From positions 15,248,001 through 15,312,000 of the forward strand of contig CM074863.1 in NCBI GenBank assembly GCA_037501455.1: a stretch of 64,000 bases of DNA, written 5' to 3'. Shown here piece by piece: positions 43,978 through 54,964 of this stretch; positions within the stretch are counted from its first letter, which is position 1, and the number at the start of each line of letters is the position of its first letter. The position numbers and the translations under genes were made by a program. The stretch comes from Lantana camara (taxonomy: Eukaryota > Streptophyta > Magnoliopsida > Lamiales > Verbenaceae). The notes under the pieces are model-generated. The model ran no database searches and had not been told where the DNA came from. It saw only the letters and a list, made by a program, of their open reading frames with translations.

Positions 43978-45506
43978 TGATAGACAAATCTTGAACCCAA
44001 GTGTAAGTTCTAAATCCGATTGCAACACTTAAGGTATCGTATCCACAGGGAAGGGAATTCAACAACCACTTTTATGACTATTTCTAATCTAGAGACCGGA
44101 AAAGATTGACAAAGTTGTGCTATACTATTATGACAAAATTAAACTTAACTAATACGTAATCAAACACACGAGCTAACAAATAAACGCAAGATTTAACCAC
44201 TTAATTAAAACGGGTCGGGAAGTAAATCATATGCTCTTTTGTGATCAAATCAGTACTCAAGTACGGATGTATGATTCTTCAACCTAATCACGATGTTATA
44301 CCTAGCTTCTTTCGAAGGCTAGATGTCTAATTAATTAAGCCAAGTGTTGTTCTCACAATCACTTAGTAACCAAATTAATCGAATAAAGCAAGATTAGTGT
44401 ATTTAAAACCCAGCGGCTTGGCATAGAATTCTAAATACGTGTTGCAGAATTTCGGGTTAAATTTCTTTAAGCCCAAAAAGTCTAAGTTTTGGAAGCACTC
44501 TCAATTATCCTCAATCTCTCGATTATCGGATAATTTACAATATGTTCATGGATGGCCAATCCATTCCCAGCTTATTCAATACCGTTTTCCTAACAAAGAA
44601 TCACACAAATTGACTCGAGCATTAATTCAAACACCTTAGATGCATAATCCTTACCCCCTAACCCTAGGAGATTAGTTCCTCATATTTGAATTAAAACTCA
44701 TTAAACTCAAAAGAATTGCATTCAAAATACTCATGTCTAACATAAACATCAAAACGGAATTAATAACTTTGAGTTCTAACCTAATCATCCAAAAACGAAT
44801 CTAAAGCGAATAACTAATTATGCTAGAATTGAAAAACCAAAACTTGAGGAATTAGTTTGATCGGAAAGCAATAAATAAAACCAAATTGATAAAGTCTTGT
44901 GCTTGGAATCAATCTTCAGCTCTATGTCTTCGTGTTTCTTCTTCCTCCGAGTGTTCTTGAACTCCTGGGAAAAACGTAGTCCAAAAGCTCCCCTATTCCG
45001 CCTCAAATCCGCGTATATATAGAATTCCGAAATCTGAAACCGCCCCGTGACACGGGCGTGCGAAGCTCATGCCTTAAATTGTGACACGCCCGTGTCACGT
45101 ATTAAATCGTATCCGCGCTTTTCTTACTTGACACGGGGGTGTCAAAACCTGTTCTTCTTGATGACACGGGCGTGCAAAATCTCCAGGCCTCTCTGTACCA
45201 AGTCACGGCCGTGCAACAAATTACCCTACATTGGTGACACGGGCGTGTCACCTCCTGAAATCCGAGGGTCACTTCTGTACTGAGACACGGGCGTGTCTCA
45301 GTTTGCTCTTCCATGGGGACACGGGCGTGTCCCCTAGAATTTCTCGTTTTTTCGCCCTTTATTGCATGGTTTTGTTTTTACTCCGTCTTTTCAACTCCAA
45401 GGTGAAAGGTACCTAATAAGGAGCATAAATCACACTATAAGTTCTTAAAACTGCTGGAATTTAACTAAAATTGCCCCACAAATCCATGCAATAAACCGAT
45501 ACATCA
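43978..45506 (-). repeat. Athila-like 5' LTR (1529 bp)
   Basis: Same length as the 3' LTR with about six substitutions. TATATATA box at 45014-45021; dyad array at about 45048-45335. Two sites imperfect in the 3' LTR (GACACTGGCGTGC, GACACAGGCGTGTC) have the consensus GACACGGGCG here. Flanked by ATAAC at 45507-45511. Confidence 0.92.
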
Positions 45507-48002
45507 ATAACCATGTTGTAAAGAGGGTTTTGATTGATAGTGGAAGCTCTGTGAACGTTCTCACGTACTCAACGTTTCAAAAAATGAACATCACAAACAT
45601 CCCCCTCGAACCCCTCAGAACAGCCCTCGTTGGCTTTGGGGTTTCCGAGATCGTCCCTCGCGGACAGATTCGCTTGGCCACCTCTTTTGGTCGCGCCCCA
45701 CAGCGAAAAACTTTGAGCGTCTTATATACAGTTGTTGAAGTAGACCTCCCCTACAACATAATCATTGGGCGCCCAGCCCTCGTAGATTTCAAAGCAGTAA
45801 TCTTCACTTATCACCAGAAGGTCAAGTTCCCCACCGCCGAGGGTACGGGCGAAGTCTTGTGCAATGTCAAGGAAGCTTGGGAGTGTTACGTCCTTTCCCT
45901 TCAGAGCCATAGGCCCAAACGGGCCATTCAGGCAAGAGGGCCAAGCTTTACAAGAAGAAGAATAAAAAGAAAGCCTCCAATGAGGCCCAGTGTGTGGAGG
46001 GTGGGCCACCCGGGGCCATCGGAGGATCTTATTCTGAGAACGAGGATGATGGACCCTCAGGAGAAAAAGACGGCAGGCTCACGGGGAAAAAGCGAGCGCT
46101 CGAGGCTACCCGGCCTGAGGTCCGCATTGAGCCGACCGAGAAGTTCTCGACCATTGAATTGGAACCGGGCAATCCAGATAAGACCACCCAGATCGGCTCT
46201 AATCCCGACGGTCCCTCCCAAGTAATGATGATTGATTTTCTCCGAGAGAACCTCGATGTATTCGCTTGGAAGGCTTCTGATCTCACTGGGATAGATCCGA
46301 GCGTCATAGTTCACAGACTCAACGTGGACCCGGCCTTCAAGCCAGTCAAACAGAGGAAAGGGGATGTCCACGGTTTCAGAAGGCGGGTCATTGAAGAAGA
46401 AGTAGGTAAGCTCCTTGATGCTCAGTACATTGAGGAAATTTTGTATCCAGAATGGCTCTGCAACGTGGTGCTTGTCCCCAAAAGCGCCAACAAATGGCGA
46501 ATGTGCAATGACTTTACGGACCTCAATAAGGCGTGCCCAAAAGACCCTTATCCCCTACCGAGGATTGACCAATTGGTAGATTCGACCGCGGGGTGCGAGC
46601 TCATGAGTATGATGGACGCTTTCCAGGGATACTATCAGATCTTCATGGCGCACGAGGATCGCCCCAAAACCTCTTTTGTTGTGCACTTGGGCGTCTACTG
46701 TTTAAAAGTCATGCCATTCGGACTGAAAAATGTTGGAGCAACTTACCAACGCCTTGTCAATAAGATGTTCGAGCGCGAGATAGGAAAATCTATGGAAGTA
46801 TACGTGGATGACATGATAGTCAAGAGTGAGAGTCAGGAATCCCATCTGGGGGATCTCAAACAAACTTTCAACATCCTGCGCCAATATGGAATGAAACTGA
46901 ACCCCTCTAAGTGCCCATTTGGCGTTCGGGGTGGAAAATTCTTGGGATACATGGTCAGTCAACGTGGCATAGAGGCAAATCTAGAGAAGATCAGGGCAAT
47001 TCTTGATATTCCCTCCCCTCGGAATGTTAGGGAAGTCCAAGTGCTGGTTGGAAAGATCATCTCGTTGAACAGGTTCATCTCCCACTCAGCAGACAGAAAT
47101 TTGCCCTTTTTCAAAATTTTGCGCCACACTTGCAATTTCGCCTGGAACAAGGAATGTGAGAAAGCTTTGCAGGATATGAAGCTGTACCTCACGAGCGCAC
47201 CACTGTTGACCAAGCCTAGCCCTGGAGAGAACTTGATTATTTACCTTTCAGTCTCTGCAGAGGCTACGAGCGTTGTCTTAGTGGCTGTCCGTGAGCGTAA
47301 GCACATGCCGGTCTACTATTTGAGCAAGACTTTGCAGGGGACGGAGAAGAGATACATGGAAATAGAGAAATTTGCTTTTGCGCTCGTCAATGCGTCTCGG
47401 AGGTTAAGGCCATATTTTCAGGCTCATTCTATCACAGTGCTTACAAACCAGCCACTGAAACAAGTGCTCGCAAAACCGGACGTATCAATTGAACTCAGTC
47501 AATTCAATATTGCCTTTGAGCCTCGCACTGCTATACAGGCTCAGGCAGTGGAGGATTTGCTGGTGGAGCGTTTCAATTTGGACGATGGGCCCTCGGTGGA
47601 GGAAGGACTGTGGCTTCTGCACACAGATGGCTCCTCGACCTCACAAGGGGGGGAGCCGGAGTGACCCTCAGAGATCCCCATGGTGTAGAAGTAGATTATG
47701 CTATTAAACTGGCGTTTCAGGTCACCAATAACGAGGCAGAGTACGAAGCCCTAATCCAAGGACTTAGGATATCCCGTCAGAATGGTGCCATTCGAATCAC
47801 TGCGTATGTTGACTCCCAGTTAATTGCGAGTCCAATTGATGGTACTTATGAAGCCCAAGAATCCACTATGGTGCAGTACTTGGCGAGCGCCAAAGATGTG
47901 ATAGCCAAGTTCAAAGAATTCCATCTGTTGCAGGTCCCTCGAGCAGAAAACGAGCGTGCAGAAGCTCTTTCTAAGTTTGCTTCAGCCCTTGACGACTCTT
48001 GA
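45507..48002 (+). pseudogene. Tat element A: protease, RT, RNase H and archaeal-type RNase H
   Basis: This continues Tat A after the Athila insertion. Protease is LIDSGSSVNV (about 45530). RT has LYPEWLCNVVLVPK, WRMCNDFTDLNKACPKD and YVDD (about 46801). The first RNase H follows, then a second, archaeal-type RNase H (HTDGSSTSQGG, TNNEAEYEALIQGLR, AYVDSQL), the double RNase H that marks the Tat lineage. Compared with copy B there is a deletion of about 61 nt near 45937 (frameshift), a 21-nt in-frame deletion near 47487 and TNQPLK instead of TDQPLK. One G is lost from a G-run (47647-47653, 7 G; frameshift), and a TGA sits at 48000-48002. Clearly inactive. Confidence 0.88.
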
Positions 48003-49328
48003 GAACGCTCGGTCACGTTCGTCAGGACGGAGAGACCGCTGATTCGCGAAACGGAACCATCAAGAGAGGTGAGCATGATTGACCCCTCCGAGCCCTGCTG
48101 GCTTGACGACATCATTAAATTTTTGACTGACGGGACTTGCCCGAGTGACAAGATAGAGGCTCGAAAAGTTAGAAGTAAGGCCCCTCGCTTTTCTCTTGAT
48201 GGTGACGGACGGCTGTTCAAGCGGTCCTTCCAAGGCCCACCGTTGAAATGCTTAAGACCATCGCAAGCCAAGGAAGTGCTGGAACATGTGCATAACGGAA
48301 GCTGCGGAAATCACTCCGGCGGTCGAATTCTGGCTAAAAAAGTATTAAGAAGTGGATTCTACTGGCCCTCATTACTGCAGGATGCCATCAACTACTCAAA
48401 GAAATGCCCTAAGTGCCAGTTCCATTCTAACACCCCCCAACTGCCTACCGCTCAAATGATCCCTATTGACGTATCTTGGCCCTTCGACCAGTGGGGCATC
48501 GACATTGTGGGACCCTTCCCAATTGCGGGCGGACAAAAGAAATTTGTAATACTCGCCGTGGATTATTTCACTAAGTGGGCTGAAGCCGAAGCGGTCGCCA
48601 AGATAACGTTCAAAGTTGTGAGAGATTTCATTTGGAAAAACATCATCTGCAGATATGGCATCCCGAGGGTGCTTATCTCAGACAACGGCTCCCAGTTTAT
48701 CGTTGCTGACACACGGGATTGGTGCTATGAGCTAGGGATTGAGCAACGATTCACCTCCGTGGGCCATCCTCAAGCCAACGGTCAAGCTGAGGTGACCAAC
48801 AGAACCATACTCCAGCATTTGAAAACGATGCTCGAGAGTAAGAGAGGGGAATGGGCAGAAGAACTTCAAGACGCCCTCTGGGCGTACCGTACTACCCCAC
48901 GAGCGGCAACAGGGAAAACCCCTTACTCTCTCGTGTACGACTCCGAAGCCACGATACCTGCGGAGATCGCTCAAGAATCCGCACGCGTAGCCTACTTCGA
49001 GCCTGCAATCAACGAAGCCAATCGGACATTCGAATTGGATTTGCTGGACGAAAGGAGAAACACAGCTTGGGCTCGCATACATAAATATAAAGCGACCGTA
49101 GCCCACCAATACAATAAGCGTGTCAAAGAAAGCACCTTCCAGCTAGGGGATTTGGTCCTCAAAAAAGTTGAAGTTTCTAAACATGTGGGTAAGTTGGATC
49201 CCAATTGGGAAGCCCCCTTCAAAGTCGTCTATGTACGAGTAAACAACACCTACTTGCTAGAGACTTTGCAAGGCGAGCGTCTCCCAAGACCATGGAATGC
49301 GTGCAACCTCAGAAGGTTCTACGTGTAA
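48003..49328 (+). pseudogene. Tat element A: integrase (open, C-terminal part of pol)
   Basis: The frame is open from 48003 to the stop at 49326-49328. It has the zinc module (HVHNGSCGNHSGG...CPKCQ, about 48285-48420) and catalytic core: Asp in WGIDIVGP (about 48497), Asp in ISDNGSQF (about 48677) and Glu in [10 protein letters not shown] (about 48787). The C-terminal FQLGDLVLKKV and GKLDPNWEAPFKV region follows. All three acidic residues are kept here, whereas copy B has lost the Glu. It belongs to the broken polyprotein upstream and has no start of its own. Confidence 0.85.
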
Positions 49329-50380
49329 ATGTCAGTCTTTGTAATTGCCCGTTCGCTGCATGGTGTATTTTCTTTTGACAGAAAACATGCTGTAATCATT
49401 CCTTTATTATGTCATTTATTTGCAAGTATAACAGTAAGTATTTGGTCCATTATTATGTCATTTATTTGCTTTCCTTTTGATTAATGATTCGGGCAACAGA
49501 AAGCCTACTCCGTGTCGAGCATCCTCCACGTCGAACGGCTTAGGTAATACCCCAATCATTTCAAAGCAACGCTATTTGTGTGTTGAGAACCCTCCACACT
49601 GAATGGTTTGACAATTCACAAGTGTATAAGTCCTAAGAATGAGCGTGTCAAAAAGTGGGGTGCTAGACGCTTAATCTACGCCAACTGGGTACTCACTATG
49701 ACAGTTCACACTCGTAAACCCCCAGTGACCCTCGCCTTCTTAATTAAGAATACGCTCTTGAATAGCAGACGTTGGGCTAGTCCTCTCATGGACACTTGAG
49801 TACGAAGTTAACATTACAGCAACGCTCGTTTTTATTCCCGTACTTAGCAAATCCTGCAGTTGTCTTCTAAGTTCATTAGAGTTATTGGAACGCTCAAGAT
49901 GAAGGTGCACATCACATGTTTAAGGCCAATACTTAGCTAAGCCCTTAGGGATTTTCTAAGTTCAAATTCGAGCCTCATTGTGAAAACGGCCAGGGAACCC
50001 TCTGAGGGAATACCCTCGCGCCCATACTTGCATCTCTCAGATTGCCAAGCGTTTCCAAATTGAAAACTTATGACGCATGGAGATAGGCGCCAAGGGACCC
50101 TCGGAGGAACCACCCTCGTGCGCATACACTCCCCTCATAGGCACTCAAATAACAAGAAAGATAAGTGTACAAACATTGAGTGCAATGGAACAACAGTGAT
50201 TAACGATCAAAAACAGAAGACAACACACAAACATCCAGACAAGCATAAGGAAATTCAAATATACTGAAGAAAAGCCATATAATCAAAGGTACAGAAATCA
50301 GATGCAGAAGTTAAAAATATTCATAAACAAGAATGGAAATTTAGTAAGCAGAATCCTAAACCAACCATGGAAGGGCATGG
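49329..50380. other. Tat element A spacer between pol and the antisense gene
   Basis: No coding domain on either strand. The sequence is clearly related to the spacer of copy B (61088-62132), including TTTCTTTTGACAGAAA shortly after the pol stop and repeated ACCCTCG.GCCCATAC-type segments. It would contain the 3' ends of both the sense pol transcript and the antisense gene. Confidence 0.6.
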
Positions 50381-53185
50381 TCAAGCTTGTCTCTCAGGTT
50401 CCGGAGGAGCGGTTGAGATAGGAACTAGAGCTAGCACGTTGGCATCGGAAGTTTGAGCATCACCAGGTTCCTCGCCTGCCAGAGCATCCATGGTTGTACC
50501 CTCGTCCTCTATCTGGATGGGCTCAGGGCCTAGAGGGTTGGCAGCTATGAATTCCTGCTGGAGCATCGTCACCAGCCCTTGATACTCCGGTTCTGCGAGG
50601 CTCTCTGAGGGATCTTCATCCTGGACCATAGGTTCACAGTTATCGTCCAGGTCCATGCTCAAGCGGTCATCAGTTTGAGCGCTCTCCGGTGCCAACCCCA
50701 CCTTCACCATCTGCCCGATCGCCTTGTAGAAGAAACGGCGAGCGTTATCAAAGCAGTGCATATTGGTAGCAAACGCAAAGGCTTTTGAGCGCATGAACTT
50801 CAGCACTGCATCCCATGCCACTCTTTCTTCCTAGCCCGCCACCTTCTCTTGCAGCTCAGCGAGGGTCTTTTTGGCCTCTTCACTCTGCCGTGTACTCTCG
50901 GCTAGTTGACGCCCCAACTCCCCATTTTGATCCTTCAACTGATCGCGCTCTTGTTTCAGCTTCTTGTGGCGATCGTCAAGGATCACATATGCGTCGTCAA
51001 CCTACCGTAAACTCTCCTTCAGCTTATCCTTCTCAAGATTGGCTTTATTCAGTTGAGCGCTGATATTGTTGTAGCCCTCTTGCAATTGGCCCGGGTCAGA
51101 GATGCGCAGCAACTTTTTGTATTTGGCCTTATGCTCAGAATAGGCCTGCGCTCGACCCTGCAGATTCTTCAGCCTTGGGATTACTTCCTGGAAAGCCACA
51201 GGCGAGGGCCACTGTCAGAGATATGATATGGAAAAGTGAGAATTTTACAAAGGGAGTTAAGGGCTTACCGTCAAGAGTGCGTGGCATGCATCATCCGCGA
51301 CCCGAGCGGCATCATGCTCGTTGAGCTTATCATGATCGCCAGAAAACTGGAGTTTTCCAACGATGTCTGAAATGAGGTTCAAGGAGTAAGCGTTCTTCTT
51401 CAGCAGTACCGGACCCTCGGTCCGTTGGCGTTTATAGCGGGTGTCACCCCTGCAGCCCACCTTCCAGAAATCCTCATCCTCTGATGAGGAGGTAGGGATG
51501 GAATCTGGCAGCCTCTTCCTCTTGACTTGACGGCCGGCCCGGATCATGTCATGGAAACGGGCCAACTCCCCCGAGCGATTGCGAGAACCGCTCGAACTCA
51601 GTGATATGGGGCCCTCGGGGGCTGCAGGTGGGGGAGTAGCCCCTTGAGCCCCATCAACCGACAGATCCTCTATGGGCCCCCTAGGAGGAGCTTCGTTTCC
51701 GGCAGCCCCGTGAGTGCCAACATGTCCGCGGCCGGTTCCATGCCTGTTTTTCCTCCCTCTCGGAGCATTGGGAGGGCGGACCTGCTGTTGCTGTTGAGCC
51801 TGAGGGTTGGCACCAAGCATGCGAGCGAGAGCCTCAGCATTCATCCCTGATGATAGTATCTGGACGCCTGCAAATAAACAAACACTCGAGCGTCAGAAAG
51901 TGATTATACGGGTGGCAAGCACAGAAGAATAGCAAACAAATGAAGTCAGTAGTGCTATTCTAAAAGTTAGAACGGTTAGTTCCTAGAATCTAACCGTCGA
52001 GGGCCATGACTTCTGCTGGAGGATTAGTTATCATGCTCGGAGGACAAGACAATCCATAACGGAACAGTATCCCCTCGTTTTTCATCAAGACCTCAGCCTT
52101 GATCCATTTCTTCTCGTTCTTCATGGCGAGAGCCAGCCCCTTCGCCCAATCCTCGAAAGCTTTGTTCTTTGCCCTTTCCCTAATCAGTGGCCCCTCACCG
52201 TGTATAAACCACCCTCGGTGAACCCTGAAAATTCCCCCAGGAGCCCCAACAAAAAAGTACTTCTCCTTCCAATGCTCGTCGTAGGAGGTGGATGGAGAAT
52301 CTATCAACTTAAAACCCGATTTAGCTTGGGCGTAATAAAATCCGTCCGTGGGAGACGAGCGTGTTGAACGGGCTACTTGTATCAAACTGTCAAAATTGGT
52401 AACCGAGGGTTCGCGGCCTAGGGCTCTCATTAGTATAATGAAGGTGTTGATTAAGGCAATGTCGTTTGGTAGAATCTGGGAGGGACAAAGCCTGAGGTGA
52501 TGGTAGATGGTGGCGACGGTAGATGGGATCGAAAACCTCAGACCCCCAGCCAGGATCGCATCCCAGTAGACCGTCATCATCCCGGTGGCGGTCGGTTTGC
52601 CCTCTCTCCCTCCTCGGGAATACGCATGGGGAATACCGTGTCGTCCCAGTATGCCTTCGCCCTCAATTCCTCCAAATCATCGGGCGTCAAAATGCTCTCA
52701 AGCTCATCCGGAGATCTATCGGTTTGGTGGGGGTTATTTTACCTCACTCGCGTTGCAGGCTCTTTTCCCCTTCTTTGACGCTTCCTAGGAGACTCAGCCT
52801 CAGCTCGACGCTCGGAAGGCCCTGCAACGTCCTCGGGAGCCGAGATTGCTACCGTGATCCTATGATCCTGAGGTCTCACGGCACTGTTAAGCACGGGAAG
52901 CACCCTTTTCCCCTGTCTCTGCATTTCCATAACATTGTGCATCTCTTCAAAGAGATCATCTACCCCTCCGGGAGCACGCTCGTTCATCCCTTGAACAGCA
53001 GCATCAACTTCCTCATCTCCAGCCTCAACCGGAGCCCTAGCCACTGGAATGGCGGTTGGAATCTCATCGCCTGGAGAGGCTCTGGCCATTGGGACCGCCG
53101 TAGGTATATTATCCTGAGGGGAGGAGCTCCCAACCGACATCTCCTCAATCTCCCTCACGTACTCATCCACTCGTTGTCCTGCCAT
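50381..53185 (-). pseudogene. Tat element A antisense gene (aORF), two introns, several lesions
   Basis: A gene on the strand opposite to gag-pol. ATG at 53185 opens an acidic segment with a basic KRQRR patch. Next comes a domain with ILAGGLRFSIPS, YHHLRLCPSQILPNDI and FFVGAPGGIF, resembling the PF04195-type 'putative gypsy type transposon' domain of plant elements. Intron 1 (51868-51994, 127 bp, GT...TTTGCAG) and intron 2 (51188-51268, 81 bp, GTAAGC...TTCCAG) keep the frame. Downstream are a Gln/Arg-rich stretch, a long coiled coil and an acidic C-terminus (EPMVQDEDPSESLAEPEYQG). Lesions are TAA 52739-52741, a one-base shift near 52580, TAG 51002-51004 and TAG 50831-50833. Role unknown; extra antisense ORFs are known in Tat elements. 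Confidence 0.78.
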
Positions 53186-53490
53186 ATATGCTCTTTAGTT
53201 TTTGGGAGGTGAAGCTTCTCGCAGAGAACTCAGTGAAGGGGGAAGATTCTGAAACGAATTCAGTAGAAGAAAGGGATTCTTCTCTCAAAAGTCTCACTCA
53301 CCCAACCTAAACCTAATGTTAGTGCAAGGAAATAGAAGATTATTGGGATTTACCTAAGGTTGAAGAAAGAATTGCCTGAAAATTTCGCCGGAAATCGCTA
53401 GAATTCACAAAGAAAATAGCTGCTTTTCTCGGGGGAGATGGAATGCGCGAAAGGGATAAAGGAGTCTTCTGGATCCCTATATATAGGGGA
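53186..53490 (-). promoter_or_regulatory. Promoter and leader of the antisense gene in Tat A
   Basis: On the minus strand a TATATATA box (53478-53485) lies about 290 bp upstream of the aORF ATG. I find no other ATG in the intervening leader. A possible leader donor (CTTAG|GTAAATCC, about 53354) is followed by T-rich CAG acceptors nearer the ATG. The box lies outside the LTR, so the antisense gene would have its own promoter. This is inference from sequence signals. Confidence 0.5.
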
Positions 53491-53788
53491 AATAGTGGGC
53501 ATTAATTAGGGTTTGGGATTTCAAATGGCAATCATTTCCCGCCTAGGAAATCCCCCCACTTTTGGTAACCGTCTCACGTCACCCGGAGTGCACGCACCCA
53601 CGTTCCCACTCAGCATTAAATGCGGACATGACTTCATTTAATGCGGTGTCAGACCAGGTCCGTTACAGAAGCCAAGCGGTCAGTTCTCTAGCAGTGGCTT
53701 GACCCTCGGATAGTCAAAATTTCAAGGCTCCATCATCTCAAAATTCTACAGTACGCTCATGCGATACTACAGAATTTGGGGGGCAAAA
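53491..53788 (+). other. Tat A 3' internal end with polypurine tract
   Basis: About 300 bp without coding sequence. It ends in TTTGGGGGGCAAAA (53775-53788), the polypurine tract that primes plus-strand synthesis, immediately before the TGATGATAC start of LTR2. Confidence 0.8.
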
Positions 53789-54863
53789 TGATGATACATA
53801 AAACTACGCCCCAATCAGAGTCGACCACGTGTCAATACCTGACGATAGAGGAACTAGACGCTCGAATTGATGGGCTCGCGAGTCATCCCAGCCTATTCCC
53901 ATGCTTTCTTGTATAGGCCCATGTGCCTCGGCCAACCATTCAAGTAAAGGGTTCAAGTTGACTGGCTTGACGCTCACGCCCTGATCCTCAGGGTCACCCT
54001 TCTCAGGGAAACACCCACACGGGGGCCCCATTCTGGACGCTCGGGATTTTAGCGCTCAAGGGTCATCCTCCGTGGAGGACCCATCCGTACGCTCTTCGAG
54101 AGTCACCTGCGCTCGTGCATGATCCTACCCCACTGCGATGGGTCCGACCTTAGCAAAGAGGACCTTGGGCCTTCCTCTCGTGCGACCCTCGCTAACAACC
54201 CCTGACACAAAGGTGGTGTGCACCTTGCATCTGACACGCCGCCCCTTTTTCAGAAATGTCCTTCTCATACCATTATGGGCTGCCACGTGTTAGGGCAACA
54301 CAGGTTTGGGACCACACGGTCAATTTACCCAATTACCCTCACCCCTAACATATAAATAGGGGAGAACACATGCTTTCTCCCCCAAGTCATCTCCTACACT
54401 CACATTGCGTAAATTGTTCTGGGCTTTTTCCTAGCTTACTCAAGCTCCATATTGCTCTCACCACAGTTGCATCATCTTTGCACGCTGCACTCTTAGTGTT
54501 ATCCTAGCTGGAAAAACCCACGCTCAACCGGAAACCCAGATCCTGAGGCCCTCACCCCTGTGATGGTCTTTCCCTTTTCATACAAATATTGAAAGTGTTG
54601 TTGCATTTTAGGAAATCCAGTTTCTTACACCATCACATACATTGTTCTGGGCATTTTTCCTGACCTACTCAAGCTCCATATTGCTCTCACCACAGTTGCA
54701 TCACCATTACACGCTGCACTCTTGGTGTTATCCTAGCTGGAAGAATCCACGCTCAAGAGGAAACCCAGATCCTGAGGCCCTAACGCCTGTGATAGTCTTT
54801 CCCTTTCATATAAATATTAAGATTGTTGTTGCATTTTAGGAAACCCAGTTTCCTGCACCATCA
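53789..54863 (+). repeat. LTR2: shared LTR between Tat bodies A and B (1075 bp)
   Basis: It starts TGATGATACATAAAACTACGC and ends TTTCCTGCACCATCA. It is preceded by a PPT (end of body A) and followed by a PBS (start of body B), so one LTR serves both as 3' LTR of A and 5' LTR of B. TATAAATA box at 54351-54358. The part after the TATA carries a 228-bp tandem duplication (54413-54640 and 54641-54863), the same as in LTR1. Confidence 0.92.
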
Positions 54864-54964
54864 TTTTTTGCGCCGTCTGTGGGAAATCCATCACTACTAT
54901 CTTCATCATCATCAGTTTCTTCCTCTAAAAGCTAGTTGAGATATAACACCTCCTGTTTTACAAA
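54864..54964 (+). other. Tat element B PBS and leader
   Basis: TGCGCCGTCTGTGGGAA (54869-54885) lies five bases after LTR2, at the place of the tRNA primer site; GCGCCGTCTGTGGGAA is common to plant Tat-type elements. A leader of about 80 bp follows before the gag ATG. The exact primer tRNA is not certain. Confidence 0.8.

Larger units (their letters stand above)
12651..45506 (-). mobile_element. Athila-like Ty3/gypsy element (full length, minus), host to two nested copias
   Basis: Both LTRs are 1529 bp (12651-14179 and 43978-45506), TG...CA bounded, and flanked by perfect ATAAC duplications (12646-12650 and 45507-45511) in the Tat A gag-pol frame. On the minus strand the order is 5' LTR, PBS complementary to tRNA-Asp, gag-protease, RT-RNase H-integrase, an extra ORF, PPT and 3' LTR. 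This order, the PBS and the extra ORF fit the Athila lineage. Without the 20.2-kb Copia-1 insertion it would be about 12.65 kb. About six LTR-LTR substitutions by eye mark it as younger than Tat A and older than the copias. Confidence 0.92.
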
